Positions 19,561-32,300 of a stretch of 64,000 bases of DNA are shown piece after piece. The notes under the pieces are model-generated. The model had not been told where the DNA came from, ran no database searches, and saw nothing but the letters and a program-made list of their open reading frames with translations. Source of the DNA: Strix aluco (taxonomy: Eukaryota; Chordata; Aves; Strigiformes; Strigidae); assembly GCF_031877795.1 (NCBI RefSeq), contig NC_133940.1:9177985-9241984 (forward strand). Reading direction: 5' to 3'. The translations under genes and the position numbers were made by a program. Position 1 is the stretch's first letter. Each line of letters starts with the position of its first letter.

Positions 19561-22500
19561 CACACTATTAGTTTCAGAGTATTTTTTATTACTGTTTCAG
19601 TTGTACAATTTCAACATTAGAGAACAATACATAATGTACAGTACATAGCTTGCGTTGTTCCCAGGTTTTAAAGTCATGTGTCAAGGTTCAGGCTGCAGAA
19701 TAGAGTTCACCATTCCTAAAATGAAAGCAGGCACATACCATACTATCTTGCTGCAGTGTTAGCACAATCTTGTTTGGCAAATGTAACGTTAGAAGCACCA
19801 CCTGCCATTAGGCTACTGCATGTACCAGAGGATCACTAACACGGATTCTTAATGTTCTGCCCTTCTGTCCCTATAGCATTTGTTCACATCAAAGTGACAT
19901 CACTAGAAAAACACATTTGTTAAGCAGTTTTCTCCTTGGTTTCGAAAGTCAGTGAAAGAGTACAGCTAGAGACACACCTCACAAAATGAAACTACAAATC
20001 TGATACACATCTTGCATAGTTAAATTTATGTCAGGATAAACATAGGTCTCTGGATTTTTTTTTTTTCTTCCAGCCTTTCAGCTTTTGCTTTGAGCCGAAA
20101 CAGTTATTCAGAACACTCATTCACTGTTCAGACCACATGGTCACTCCAGATACTTTTCCATTTCTTTGGTTACCTTCTTTTCCTTAACATCTCTTAACCT
20201 TTTTTTATTCCTCCTACAGCAATACACAGTTCTAGACATCCACTCCCTCCCCTTTGGCTACTCCTATTTATTCAGCTTTTTCCTCCTCTTCAGTCACTTC
20301 CACTCTCTCCTGTTACTCTTGCCAACGTCTCTGGGCTCTTTCTCATCTTCAACCATTCTGATTTTCTCTTCATAAAGAGAAAATGTCACAGTTGTCTTGT
20401 TGCATCCAGTTGCTATTGCTATTTGCAATACCACTTCTAAATCCTTTAAAAACATTCACCTCTAAGGGCCTGATTCTTTCTATATTTACACATGGATGTA
20501 ACCCCAATGATTCCAATGGTTTTACATGCAAAGTGACAGATAAAAATCCAACCCACTGCCTTGAATCATAGCTGCAAAGAAAAGAGAGCTAATAGGAAAC
20601 AGAATGAAAAATTAAAATCTCAGTGTAGTAGTACACATTCCCTCTCTTGAAGTTGTGCTTTTTTCTCCCTCTTGGTATGAAGCTGAACATCTTCACAGTG
20701 TGTCAACTTACTGGCACACTTTTCTGTTACAATAATATTAAACAAGTCTGATCACATTTGCTTCTTTAATCTGTTGATGCAGGTTGTTCTAAATTCCCAC
20801 TGTTCTCTGATGAATTCTTTTTAACTAGTGCCTAGCATCAGGAAAAAATCTGCCTCCTACCTGTTGACGCCAGAATGGGAGAGAAAAAATTCACATGCAT
20901 CCCATGTAATGCAGAGGCTGCTGAGATAAGCACACTTTAAAGAACATCACAGGGCAGCCTGGATCACTGCCTACAGCATGAGCAGTTTTGCAAGCAAGTT
21001 TTGCACACCTACTGGGTACAAAATGAAAGCTGTTCTTTCTTCACAGTCAAAAGCAAGTAAGTTGTATTTCTGATGGTCTGCAAATTATTTTTTGCCTGTA
21101 ATTGTAACTTTCATTTCTGTTTCTGTTACAGGTTTGGGTTTTGTTTTCTTGTTTTGGTGAAAGTTGAACAAAACAAGCCCAGTGTTCAGTAGCATAGGGA
21201 GCCAAGCCATGTTTTGTTCATTTGCCCCAGTCCTGGGCATTGGCAACAGGTAGGAACATGACTACAAATAGACAGAGACCTCCTGTTTTCACACAGCTCT
21301 GCCCGAGCACAGTACACCATTCAGATTTTAAGCCTGCACACAAGCTGATTACTTGCATGCATTAAGAACCACTTTGAGTATTTAACTGCACATATTTTTT
21401 AGTATGGCCTTAGGCTAATTTTTCTGTAAGTTAAAACATTTAAAAGGAAAATACTTCATAAAAAACACTATACATTTTGAGATAAGCTAGTGCTTGTGAA
21501 AAGTGCTAGGTTAATAACTTTGGAAAGTGCAGTCCTCCATATAGCCAAAGAACATAGACAGCAACAGCGCAGGCATCCCTGCTCTGCCTGCAGCAGATGA
21601 GGTGCCGACACGGGGAAGGGGGGGAGGGTGATTAGCCCCTAGGTTGATTCTCTGCTGACATACACAAGGATACCAGTTCTGGAGCTGATGGTTGCAGTCT
21701 GAGCACCTGTCAGTCACAGCATGACTGCTAACACTAACCTAACCTGACATACTGTACAAAACAGCTACCAGTTTTAACAACTTTATTACTCCCCTTCTTA
21801 GTCAACTTTGAATCATCATCCTTGAGGTAGACTACCAGATAATTCCAACATACTTTCCCTGCACCTTTCAGTATCGCCTATTTCAAGTAAAAATTAGCTA
21901 TTTTCAAACACTGTAGCTAGCGATTTCACTTTTGCCTACTGCATCATCCATACTGTATCATGTCTGGAATGAGCTCTTCTGTATTACATTTGATGCTTTA
22001 CATTTTCAAAGCACATCCAAAAATCAGCTAAATGAGGATTGCATTAAACTCTACAATTTAATCATAGTATATGATTATATATAGTATATATATATATATT
22101 ATATCTGTATAGTTTTATGGCCAAGTTACAAGCCCCTGAGAACAGAGTTTATGCAGAAACACTGGCACCAATAACACTAGTGGATGCAGCTTTATTTAGA
22201 TGTAATTAGCATAGAAAGCACCTGAAATTATTTATATTTTCTATTTATAATAGATTAACTCTTTGGATATTTTCATAACTATATTAAGAATACATTTGTT
22301 AATCTTAACATCCATTGTGGGAAGATTATATTTACACACAAATACATGAAGACTTGATGCCGAAAGAGCAAGAAGGGAAGAAAAGAAGGTGCCTGATCCT
22401 GTGCCCTTATATACATGGGTAGTGCCTTTAAATCAACTCATATGAGTATGGGTCCTGTGTCTGAATAGGTGTTACAGGTTCAGGTCCATAATGCTTTATG

Positions 22501-23252
22501 CATATATGATTTTGAAAAACTACTATTTAAACTATTTTTACAAATACAGTCTACAGTAACTGTGTCTACGGGCTCAGGCATCCAGCCCTGAGAGAAACAT
22601 GAAGTCTGTCCCCTGCGTTTTGTAAAATCTACCAGATGGGGCACATGTCTAGAAGTAGCTGCTTTTACAACTCCGCAGTGAAATGCTCCTGTCTGCCTCG
22701 CACAGGATACTACGGTCCCTCAAGCCTCCCAGTCTGCGCTGGGCCCCATCAGGAACAGTTGCTCTTTCACTGATTGTAAGACTTGGACAAGTGAGTCTTG
22801 GCGAAACAGTAACAGCTTGCTTAAAATGCAAAACAAGCCAAAACCCAATTCAAAATAAAGTAGATTCCAACTTGTCACCCACCTTGTTTGTGTTTTTATA
22901 TCTACCTACAGATGTTGCTGTCCAAAAAAGAAGGAGACTTCAGTTCAAGGTAACAACATTACATCATTTGTGAAAATGAAACCGTACACTTTTCAGAGTA
23001 CAGGAGCTTCTTATATTGGCTACATTCTTCATTAAAGTTCTTCTCTCCTAACACTGTGAATACAACTTGGTTTGCAACATATTTCAGAAGACAAACTAAA
23101 CATGTTTGCAATACTTTGACAAGAAAATGGAATTCTTTCCAAACTTGACAAAATTTTTGTAGGTAAAAAGTGCAAATTTGTGTATATTACCTCTAAGCAT
23201 TTTACACTGCTACCTACAGGGACTTTCAAAGCATCCTTCATTTTGATGTGAT
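19561..23252 (-). other. NRK: Probable NRK 3' UTR and downstream flank
   Basis: The sequence downstream of the NRK stop on the minus strand. Candidate AATAAA signals (TTTATT on plus) lie at 22191-22196 and 19585-19590; the latter reads AGTAATAAAAAATAC. Which is used, and so the UTR length, cannot be told from sequence. An alternating AT tract lies at about 22064-22105. Confidence 0.45.
22064..22105. repeat. (TA)n-rich low-complexity tract
   Basis: Alternating TA/AT runs, including about 14 uninterrupted TA-type bases at 22085-22098, capable of forming a weak hairpin. Confidence 0.8.
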
Positions 23253-23336
23253 TTACCAGTTGAATAATACATTTTGACCAAGAGTCATAAAGTATATTTG
23301 ACTGCTGCCTCCTGACTGTACAGATGCAAAGAACAC
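23253..23336 (-). CDS. NRK: NRK last coding exon, C-terminus and stop
   Basis: 84 bp: 27 codons, [20 protein letters not shown] then QNVLFNW, followed by TAA at 23255-23253. It matches the invariant GCK-IV C-terminus (VFFASV.SGGSSQ.YFMTL) with a divergent last few residues. Acceptor: a pyrimidine-rich tract, then CTTTCAAG. Confidence 0.97.
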   Translation of the reverse strand: MFFASVQSGGSSQIYFMTLGQNVLFNW

Positions 23337-26300
23337 CTTGAAAGGGAAAAAAAAAAAGAAAAGAAGCTACTGTCAGTTTACATTTATGAGAATATTTTTA
23401 TCTATACAGGAAATCTGAGAGAATGCCACAGTCCCAAATACAAAGATATATATATATATCACAATTTAATTTTAATCCCATGAGAAACTTTTTAAAGTGA
23501 AATGGTGCTTGTGGTACAACTGGGATATGTTTTTTTTGTATATTTTTTTTCCTATTTGGAAAGGCACAAGAGAATATTTTAAAATAATTAATTAATCCAA
23601 ACAGTTTTGGGGCCCCAGTTTTCTAAATGTCAGTGGGACTAAGGAGATTTCACAGAACATCTATCAAGAACTGCTATATGCAAGAAATCATACTTGATTA
23701 TCCATACTCTAGTGCCTGCAATATCTCAAATATTAGAATGTTGGGTTTTTTTCCCCATGATGGCTGCTCTGAATTGCCTGTAATTTCGGAAGCCCAGGAG
23801 AGGCAGTCCTGTAGTTGGGCATTATCAGGGCTGGCTCACTAGCCCTCCCCACTCGACCTGTGGTGCTGGAGTCTGGCCAGTTAGCAATGTCTGTACTTGT
23901 TATCACCTCTGAAATCAGTTAAGGCTGGGTGGAATAGGAGTTACAACAGAGCTGGCTGAAGTAGGGTGGTGTGAAAGTGCGGAATATCCGTAGGGAGTGC
24001 TTTGTGGGGTCAGTGACTACATTTGCTTTGAATGGGGAAGTTATACTAAGGTAAGAAATAATCAATGTAAACCCAAAGTTATAAAGATTAAATGGTGTCA
24101 TAGTCAACTATTACTCATTTTTGCTAAATCACCACACTGTAATCATCTCTGTACCTTGTCATTTCTTTCACATAGAAATTTTAGCTTCTGTGCTTTCTTG
24201 TGCATAAATACTCCTTCCAGATTTCCTGTTTCCACTGAGCGTAGTTCAATCGCCTTCTCTCCCCAGCCCATGACCTGATTAGACTGAAGATAAGCTTAAA
24301 GGAAAAAAAAAAGATTTGATGCTATTTAACAGCTGAAAGACTGATTCTTGCCTCATTTATGTTAATATGAATCTGAAACATTTGTCTATGATAACAATAT
24401 ATTCTGAGTTATTTATATTTTAAGTTTACACAAAAAGCCTTGTGAACAGTAACTAATTTCAGTTTTTCCTCTCAGACTTATTTTGGACTCTAGACATAAA
24501 TCTTAAGTATGCTACTATTCTTATATTTTAGAATTACAGAAGGCGGGAGGAAACCTCTGAAGGGCATCTTGTTTAACCCCCGCCCCCAAAGCAGGGCCAA
24601 ATGAGCCAAGGTTACCCGGGACCTTGTCCAGACATGTTTTGATGGATATTTCACAAACTCTCTGAGCCCCTGCTGCAACGCATCATTACTTTCAAGGTTA
24701 AAAATTTCTTCCTAATACCTAGTTGGAATTTCTGTTGATGCAACTTGTGCCCTTTTTTGCCTCTCATCCTTTCACCATACATGTCCAAGAAAAGTCTTGA
24801 CTCTGTCTTCTCTATACCCTCCCATTAGGAAGTCGGGTTTGTATTTACTACCAAGTTCAGCTGAGTCTGAAACCTAAATACTTTTGAGTCTGAGACTATG
24901 GCATGATTTATTTGGTGTCCTTATCTATTGTCTTCCCATCACTGGTTAAATGCAGTATCTCCAAAACCGAAAGAAGATTCCAGCACTGTGGAAGCTTACT
25001 ATGTTACTCTCTTTAAATCTGGTGATTCGACAAGAAATCAGAATAGTGATGAAGGAGTTAACACCACAGATGGCAAATTAGGCACAGTTTCAATGAAAGC
25101 CCTCTGATTAGCACGTGTATAGGCTTGCAAGGTGAAAACACATTATTTATGCTCTAATGATAGTCAATGCTCAGAAAATGTTCTTCTTGCTTGACTATGA
25201 ACTGTTACTTCATTAGTCCAAGAATTCTGGTGCTCTGAAATGATGTAGAGGGAATGTGTGCATTTGACTGGTTTTTAGCTTCAGTGGACAGTGCTTGCCT
25301 GCCCTACATTATTAGAGCAAACAATGTCTGGTCCTTAAAACCTTCCATGTTGATTTAGGTTTCTGTCTAAAAACTAAGCTTCCAGTACACACTGATACAG
25401 GAAGCAAGAGTCTGCGATCCTACTTTAGAAGGACAGCAGAAAACAAAGGCAGTATGCCTGAGTGACTGTACATCCTTCTTCTAGCAGCTGTTGATTTAAT
25501 ATTAACTTGGAATCCTTGCTTTATAATTCTGGTCAGAACAAGTGTATGAAAATTATGCCTCCTTGGAAATGTGTGTGGTTTGGCTACAATGTGATTTTAG
25601 TTCCCTCAAAGTCTACAAATTTCCCCTAAATCTGTTTAGTATACTTTCAGTTATTCTTTGTTCACACTGAAGGCTTCCCTGCCACTAGAGCTTGAGAGCA
25701 AGAAAATTCTTTCCCAGTATTCCAGCCATGTGGAAAGAGGAAGAAACCATCCTGTTTGAAAAGCAAACCAGCAGTGAGCAACTGAGTGGGAGGAGTGGGG
25801 GGAAGGGTATTTTCTAAAAATCAAACACCTGAAATCAATACATTCTAAAATTTTCCCTTATGCTTCAGTTCCTAGGCTGCACAACAGGGCACCCCTGCTA
25901 CAGGCTGTGAAGAAGACTGTCATTAACATTTCTGAATCACGGCAGAAGTAGCACGATGAGCACCAGGGCAGCACCCACGCACTGCGCAGTTAGTATCTAA
26001 AAAGGTAGGCCCAGACCACACTTAGAGTGAAGAAGATAAAAATGATACAATACTCAAACATTTGCTATTTTTCATAACAGCCAACACCACATCATTAACC
26101 TTCTCAAACTTCGCTTTTGAACACAGCAGAGACAAAGGCATGCTATGGTTCTGGGGGGTGGGACAGCGAGGCAGGTGCCTATACACAGACAACATGAAAG
26201 CATTCTATGGCTACATTGTTTACTATAGGTCATGTATATTGGGCATAAGCAATCCAGGAGGGTGCTGAGACACAGGCACAGGTTGCCCAGAGAAGCTGTG

Positions 26301-29300
26301 GCTGCCCCCTCCCTGGAAGGGTTCAAGGCCAGGCTGGACGGGGCTTTGAGCAACCTGGTCTAGTGGAAGGTGTCCCTGCCCATGGCAGGGGGGTTGGGAC
26401 TAGATGAGCTTTAAGGTCCCTTCCAACCCAAAGCATTCTAGGATTCTGTGATAAAGGTCCAGCAACAAAGACCTAATCCACTCACAAGTCTCCTTATCTT
26501 TTCCACCACATGAAATCTGTGCTCGAGCTGGCAGTATGCTCTGTCTGTATCAGCTATATCTGCCTTTGGCAGGTTTCAATTTGATAGCATCCTTGCAGCT
26601 CTCAGTGACAGCCCAATTAGGCTCTGTTGCAGCCTCTAGATCATGCAGGATAGAAAGCCCTGGATTTCTGGACCACTACTGCTACGTTCAGAAGAGACCT
26701 GCTCTCCAAGCAGTATTACAGTAGGAACATAATAAAACAGATAGACCAAGTTCAGCCACTGATGCTCTGCTGGCCAGCCAATATACTAAGAACTTGTCAA
26801 CTGACAATGGCAAATTTCAGTTCAAGTAGCACAAAAACTCATTCTTGTAGCAGAATCAAAAAGTTCTTTTTCAAATTGCATCTGTGGAATAACATGCCAA
26901 AAAAAGGGCTCCATTATACCATTTGTGGGCTTGTCCAATTATAAGGATTTATCTATACATGGAAATCAATTTGGAGGATAGCAGGCTGTGAATTCAAAGG
27001 TCAGTACTGAGTCTTGATAATCTTCCCATGTGGGAGCACTTACACAGTTTCATGTGAAACAAATTGAGAACAGATTAGATACTCAGCATAAAGTTGTCTT
27101 ATTCTGAAACAAAAGCTCCTGTACATGAGCAATTTAGGATATAGTTAAATTTTGAGTCCACCTTCCACCTCAACAAGCTTTAGATAAGAATATCCTATGC
27201 TTCCCCGCTGGCAACATATAAGGGTGTTTATATTGCACACAATGCAAGACTGTACTGGTTTCTAGCAACCCTAGACCTGGACAGCCACTCTGGTCCTTTG
27301 GACAGTAGCTCAGCAGAAAAGGCACATACTGACTCAGACTGATGTGCCAATATTGCTTAATGTGCTGGAACAAAGTTATTCAGAGTTCCCTGAAGCCACC
27401 CTGCTTCACCGAGATTACTGCCTATCTTACAAGGCCTACAGTTGTGCAGGAGCTGTGGTTTTTGTTACACCGTTTACACCAGCGTTACTCCCTCGGCATC
27501 AAAGGATATATGGTGTAAAGTTAGTATAGCAAAGTGAGCTGAAAATCAGTTTCTTATCATCGAGTAGAGCCCCCATTCAGGGAAGCGACTGCTTCAGGGG
27601 GAAATGGTTGAGAGAGATGGGAAAGGTGAAAGAAATTACTGAGCCATATTGGATCCATTACTTTCTTCGAAGTGTCACTGACAGGAGCTAATGATCTCAG
27701 TCTCACCACAGTAGCATACTCAGTCTGAATGAGACAAGTGCACTTGGTACCACACAACCCAGGTACTGCTACAATCTCACTTCTCAACTTTTCTTTTTTA
27801 AATTCTTTCCCTTCAAAAATCCCTTTTCTGATCTCATGTACTGAATTTGGCTCACTGCCATAAGCAGTTATTCCCAACTGAGCTCTGCATGAGAGCAGAA
27901 TCAGGCCAGCTTTTAGCAAAATATCATAAAATTGGGCTTTTCTGATTAGTGTTACAGAAATAGGGCAGGAAAGGGCCTTAATGCACCTTTTCTTCCATCC
28001 ATCTCTCTGTACCACATCAGTATCACTTCTGACAGTTGTTTGTCTAACCTGACCTTGAAGACCTCTAGTGATGGAGACTCCAAAAATTCCCCAGGCAACT
28101 GATTCCAAATGATCCAGAAAGTTTGAAATGAACAAACTGAACATGAATTTAAAAAGTCTGACCCACTTTTGCATGCCCGAGTCATGATATCAAACTCCAT
28201 TTCACAGGGTAAAAGAGAGTGTACGCTGCTTTACTGAATCCCTTTTCAGAGACAATCAATATGTATGTAGGTGAAATTCAATGCAAAAAAGCTACTGAAT
28301 TTTGCTTTTATATACATGTTTGAGAAAATAGCTTCAGGCAAGCATGCAGCTGGGCACAAACATTGAAAGGAGACTGTCCAGTGATGATGTTGCTGACAGT
28401 AAAAGATAAAGACAGTAAAAGATACCAGCTATTAGACTATACAGCTCTTTCTACAGAAGCCTTCTTTGGCCCTTCAGTCAAACCCAGTATGCTTCAGGAA
28501 ATTGTGACTTTTATTGGTTCCCCACTCTTTAAGGAAAGTATGTTTATTTATTTATTTGCAGACAAATGGAAGGGAGACACACATGTTGAGGATTGGGAAT
28601 GGCAATAACCCACAGACACACCAACAATGTCCTGTGATGTAGCAAAGCTCATTCCCTCTGAAACCCAGCCTCAAGCTCTCCAGCGATGCTGCTGATCACT
28701 GATTAGGGACTGATTAGCTACTTGCTTGTACTTTTGTCTGTTGCCCATGCAACTTACTGTCCCCAAAGCTAAGCAATTTTGGGTAGGAAAAATGAGGGAG
28801 GAGTCAGTAACTTCTCTTGTGCAGTTTTGTTAAATAGTTTTACTGCCATTATTTATGTTACCTGGATAGAAGTGGGTATTTTTCTTCCTCCAGTCACAGC
28901 TGTGGAGAACTTTTACTAAACGAGAGAGGCTAGAGAGCCAAAATCAAGAAGGAGAAAAACCTAAGGCAATGGACAAATTAAGGAATTGGCCATGGAAGGC
29001 AGGTGTTTTTCTGCTGTATGTTTTGGTTAGATTGTACTGGACAAAGGGCTAACACGTAGACTTCCCTAACCACCCTTAAGCAAGCTAAGAATAAATTTAT
29101 GTCTAAATCTTTTTTTTTTTTTTCCCTAAACATGTATGTTTCTATGCATCTCTGTTCCAAAGCTTCTCTGCCCCTCTTTGTTGCTCGCTCCTCTGTAATT
29201 ATTCCAGTAGAACTGATAACCTAACCCAGAAATGTATCTGGGGTGACAGTTTGCTTGTTCGAATGCTTTTTGCTGTTTCCTGGGGAAAAAGTCTGCAGGA

Positions 29301-32300
29301 GATCTGACCAACAAGAATCATGCAGATATGAGCAGGCATTTTCTGTGCATGAGCTGGACAGCAGCTGTTTCAAGAACTGGTGAGTATGCTGATAGAGCAC
29401 TGAGGCAGTAATTCAGCCAGCTTTTGGTAATGCTGTTTCTCTACGTAACATCCTTTTTGCTTCTAATATGTACACAGCAAAGGAAATAAGGACTTTTATT
29501 GGTTTCCTACTCTTGGAATATCCAGTTTTGTGCCAACCCTCTAAGACTACATACTGTAAATAATTCATTACTCACACAAAAGGGCAAAAGTGTTTCCAAA
29601 TCTTATTAACTTGATGTTTCTTAAACCCTTTTTTAATCCTGTTTTATAGAAAGAAAATATTACAGCTATATTTGTATTTAGCCCTACATATGTGAAATAT
29701 CTTTCAGATTAAATATAACATAGTACTTCTACAATTTTAATTTCCCATGGGATTTGGGTTTCCTCTCCCCATTTTCTTATTTACAGATTGGTCACAGAGG
29801 TCCCAACTTAAAGACTATGACAGTAAGCTATATTTAGATTCCCTGCCCTAAATCCATCAATTATAATATAAACTATTCTTTATTTTTTGTAGTCCAGGTA
29901 TTCTCACCAACTAAAAAAAGTTTTCTTTCAAAATAATTGTTTAAAGAAATCAAGAATTGAACAAAGGATGACTAGAGAGAACCCTGAGGTTAACACAAGA
30001 TCCTTCTGTCTCTGAAACACAGAGTAAAAATTTTGAGATAATCTCACATAGACTTTAGGAGTTCTGAAATAGGTCTGCAAATTTCATGAAAATGAGATCT
30101 TTTATGAAACTTTTAAGTTCCCCCTAAATTTGGCCATGCAAATACCACAGTTATTCATACTTCCCTTGTAATAGTTAATGTTTTTGTCTGGAGCTAAGAA
30201 TTTCAAAGGAACAAGAAAATCAATATGAGCTAGTGGGAAACAGTCATTAAAATAATAGTTAACAGAGCTCTTTGTTTAAAGTTTGAGTTGTGTGCTGAGT
30301 TATAGGTTGGGTTCATTTGCTTTTAGTGGAAATATGATTCCAGTCAGAAGTCAAATTAATTTTGTACCACATCACAAAGATTGACAATTTCTGTTCTAAA
30401 GAAATCCATTTCTGAGATACCAGAAGAGCTGCAGCAGCAGCAGAAACACAAGCGTTCTCAAGATAACGTATTGGGAAATCTTCAAATGACAACTGAGAGG
30501 GGCTGTTTGGAGACTTCCCTCCTTCAGCTGTGGAATCTGCAGAAGTATAAACAGTGAAAGAGGTGGATGGAGACAGACACCTTTCCTTCCAGAGAAAGCC
30601 TACAGTCTTGCTTTCTGAACACTGGGAGAAGTTCTAAAAAGAGCTAGCTGTTTACACAGCTCTGCTAAGCTTACCATCCAAAACATTTCATCTAACTCAC
30701 CCTCTGCTTCCTCAGCAGGATGTTTGATATACCTGTCCTATCTCCCTGTCCCTGGATGGGCACCACCTTCCCATCTGGTGGTGCCCATTTCTCTAGACTG
30801 GCTACAGAGAAAATCTAAACTATTCACATAGACGAGACTCCTATAATATAGGAGTCCTATAACTTCTATATAATAAAATTCAGCAGCCAGGATGCCACCC
30901 TCAGAAGCATTTTCTCCATCCTCTTCCTATTTAACCGCCCTAAAATACTGTAACAAAAATGCTTAGGCAATTTCATACTGATAGCTTTCCATGCAAATGA
31001 TTATCATTAGCAGTGTGCTGAAGAACAGGAGAAATAGCTGCATAAGCACGTGGAAAGGCGAATGTCCAAATGGCATTCCTTCTATTAAGATGTAACCAAC
31101 CTTGAGAAATTGAGAATATCATGCCTAGCCAGATGCATAGTGAAGGATGTTTTAAATCAGAGTAATTAACTGGCAAAAAAGATCACATTCAGCTGGTCCA
31201 AGGTGGTGAAGCTTTATTCACTTTAATGCCAGCTGGGTACACGCATGGAAATTTTTACTGAGCTTAAGGCAGCGTGATTTCTGGGCTACAAGAATGCTTT
31301 ACAAACCTCTCTCCCATATCTGTGGGTTTGATGATTCAGTACTTTCAGCAACATTAGGAAGAAAGACTTAAGGTCTCTGGTCCACTTCTGAGGCATTTCT
31401 GCAAACTCGATCTAGATTAAGTGAAAAAGCTTTGAGAGCAATCAGTGCCCAGTGACACAAACTGCAAATTTTCAAGCAGGAGTCATAGATCTGTGCGACT
31501 CTTCTTGCAATATGCCCCTTTCTGAAGCAGGATGTAAGAAAGCCCTTTTTTCCTTATGTATCATCTGTCTTTGAAACACATTAACTCTCTCGTAACAGTG
31601 ACTCTTTAGGACACAGCATATAGTAAGAATAATACAAGTAGAAAAGCCTGTAATAGTTGCAAATAACATTCACAGTTTAAAAAGTATTAAACATGAGATT
31701 AGGGTTAATCTCTGGCAGGACACTTATATAAATGCAGCTGATTTTGAAATTGTTTCTTCCCAAGACAGGAAAAAGGAGTTCTAACCAATGAAGTACATGT
31801 GCGAAAACAAAGGAAGGTTTAAATATTTCTGAAAATCATATATGCACACCATAAGGTGGATAAGACTTTACAGTTTGAAGAAAATGTTCATGTTAAGTAA
31901 GCTTGCTACTTTTAGTAAGGCCTAAGGAAGCACGTCCCGTAACGACATGCTTCTTGAAAGCTTCTGTCTCCTGCAGATAGCATTCGTCAGTGCAGGTTCC
32001 AATTATGTTCAGTATTTCTCATTAGAACTCTTCTTACCCTGGCTGAGTAATTGCTTTTTGATTATTGATTATTTCTTATGGTGTTTCTAACATTAATTCA
32101 GAGGGGATGTAAAACTTCAACATCAAAGACCATTAGATATTCCTATGAAAAATGGAGAATTCATACATTTTAATTACGCCCTGTAGCTCTGAATAAGGAC
32201 TGAAAATTGGAGATGGGACTATTCAGTGAAGGGAAGGAAACACTATATAGTTAGCTCATTACCTTATACCTGGTTTTGAAACTGAAGCAGTTTTGTTGCT

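Noticed and set aside
13800..23200. SERPINA7 or PWWP3B exons between RADX and NRK
   Set aside because: No reactive-centre-loop, serpin signature or PWWP motif could be seen on either strand.
27557..28174. 205-codon minus-strand open frame
   Set aside because: Its first part overlaps an old CR1 fragment. No domain is recognisable and it lies in an NRK intron whose phase is already complete.
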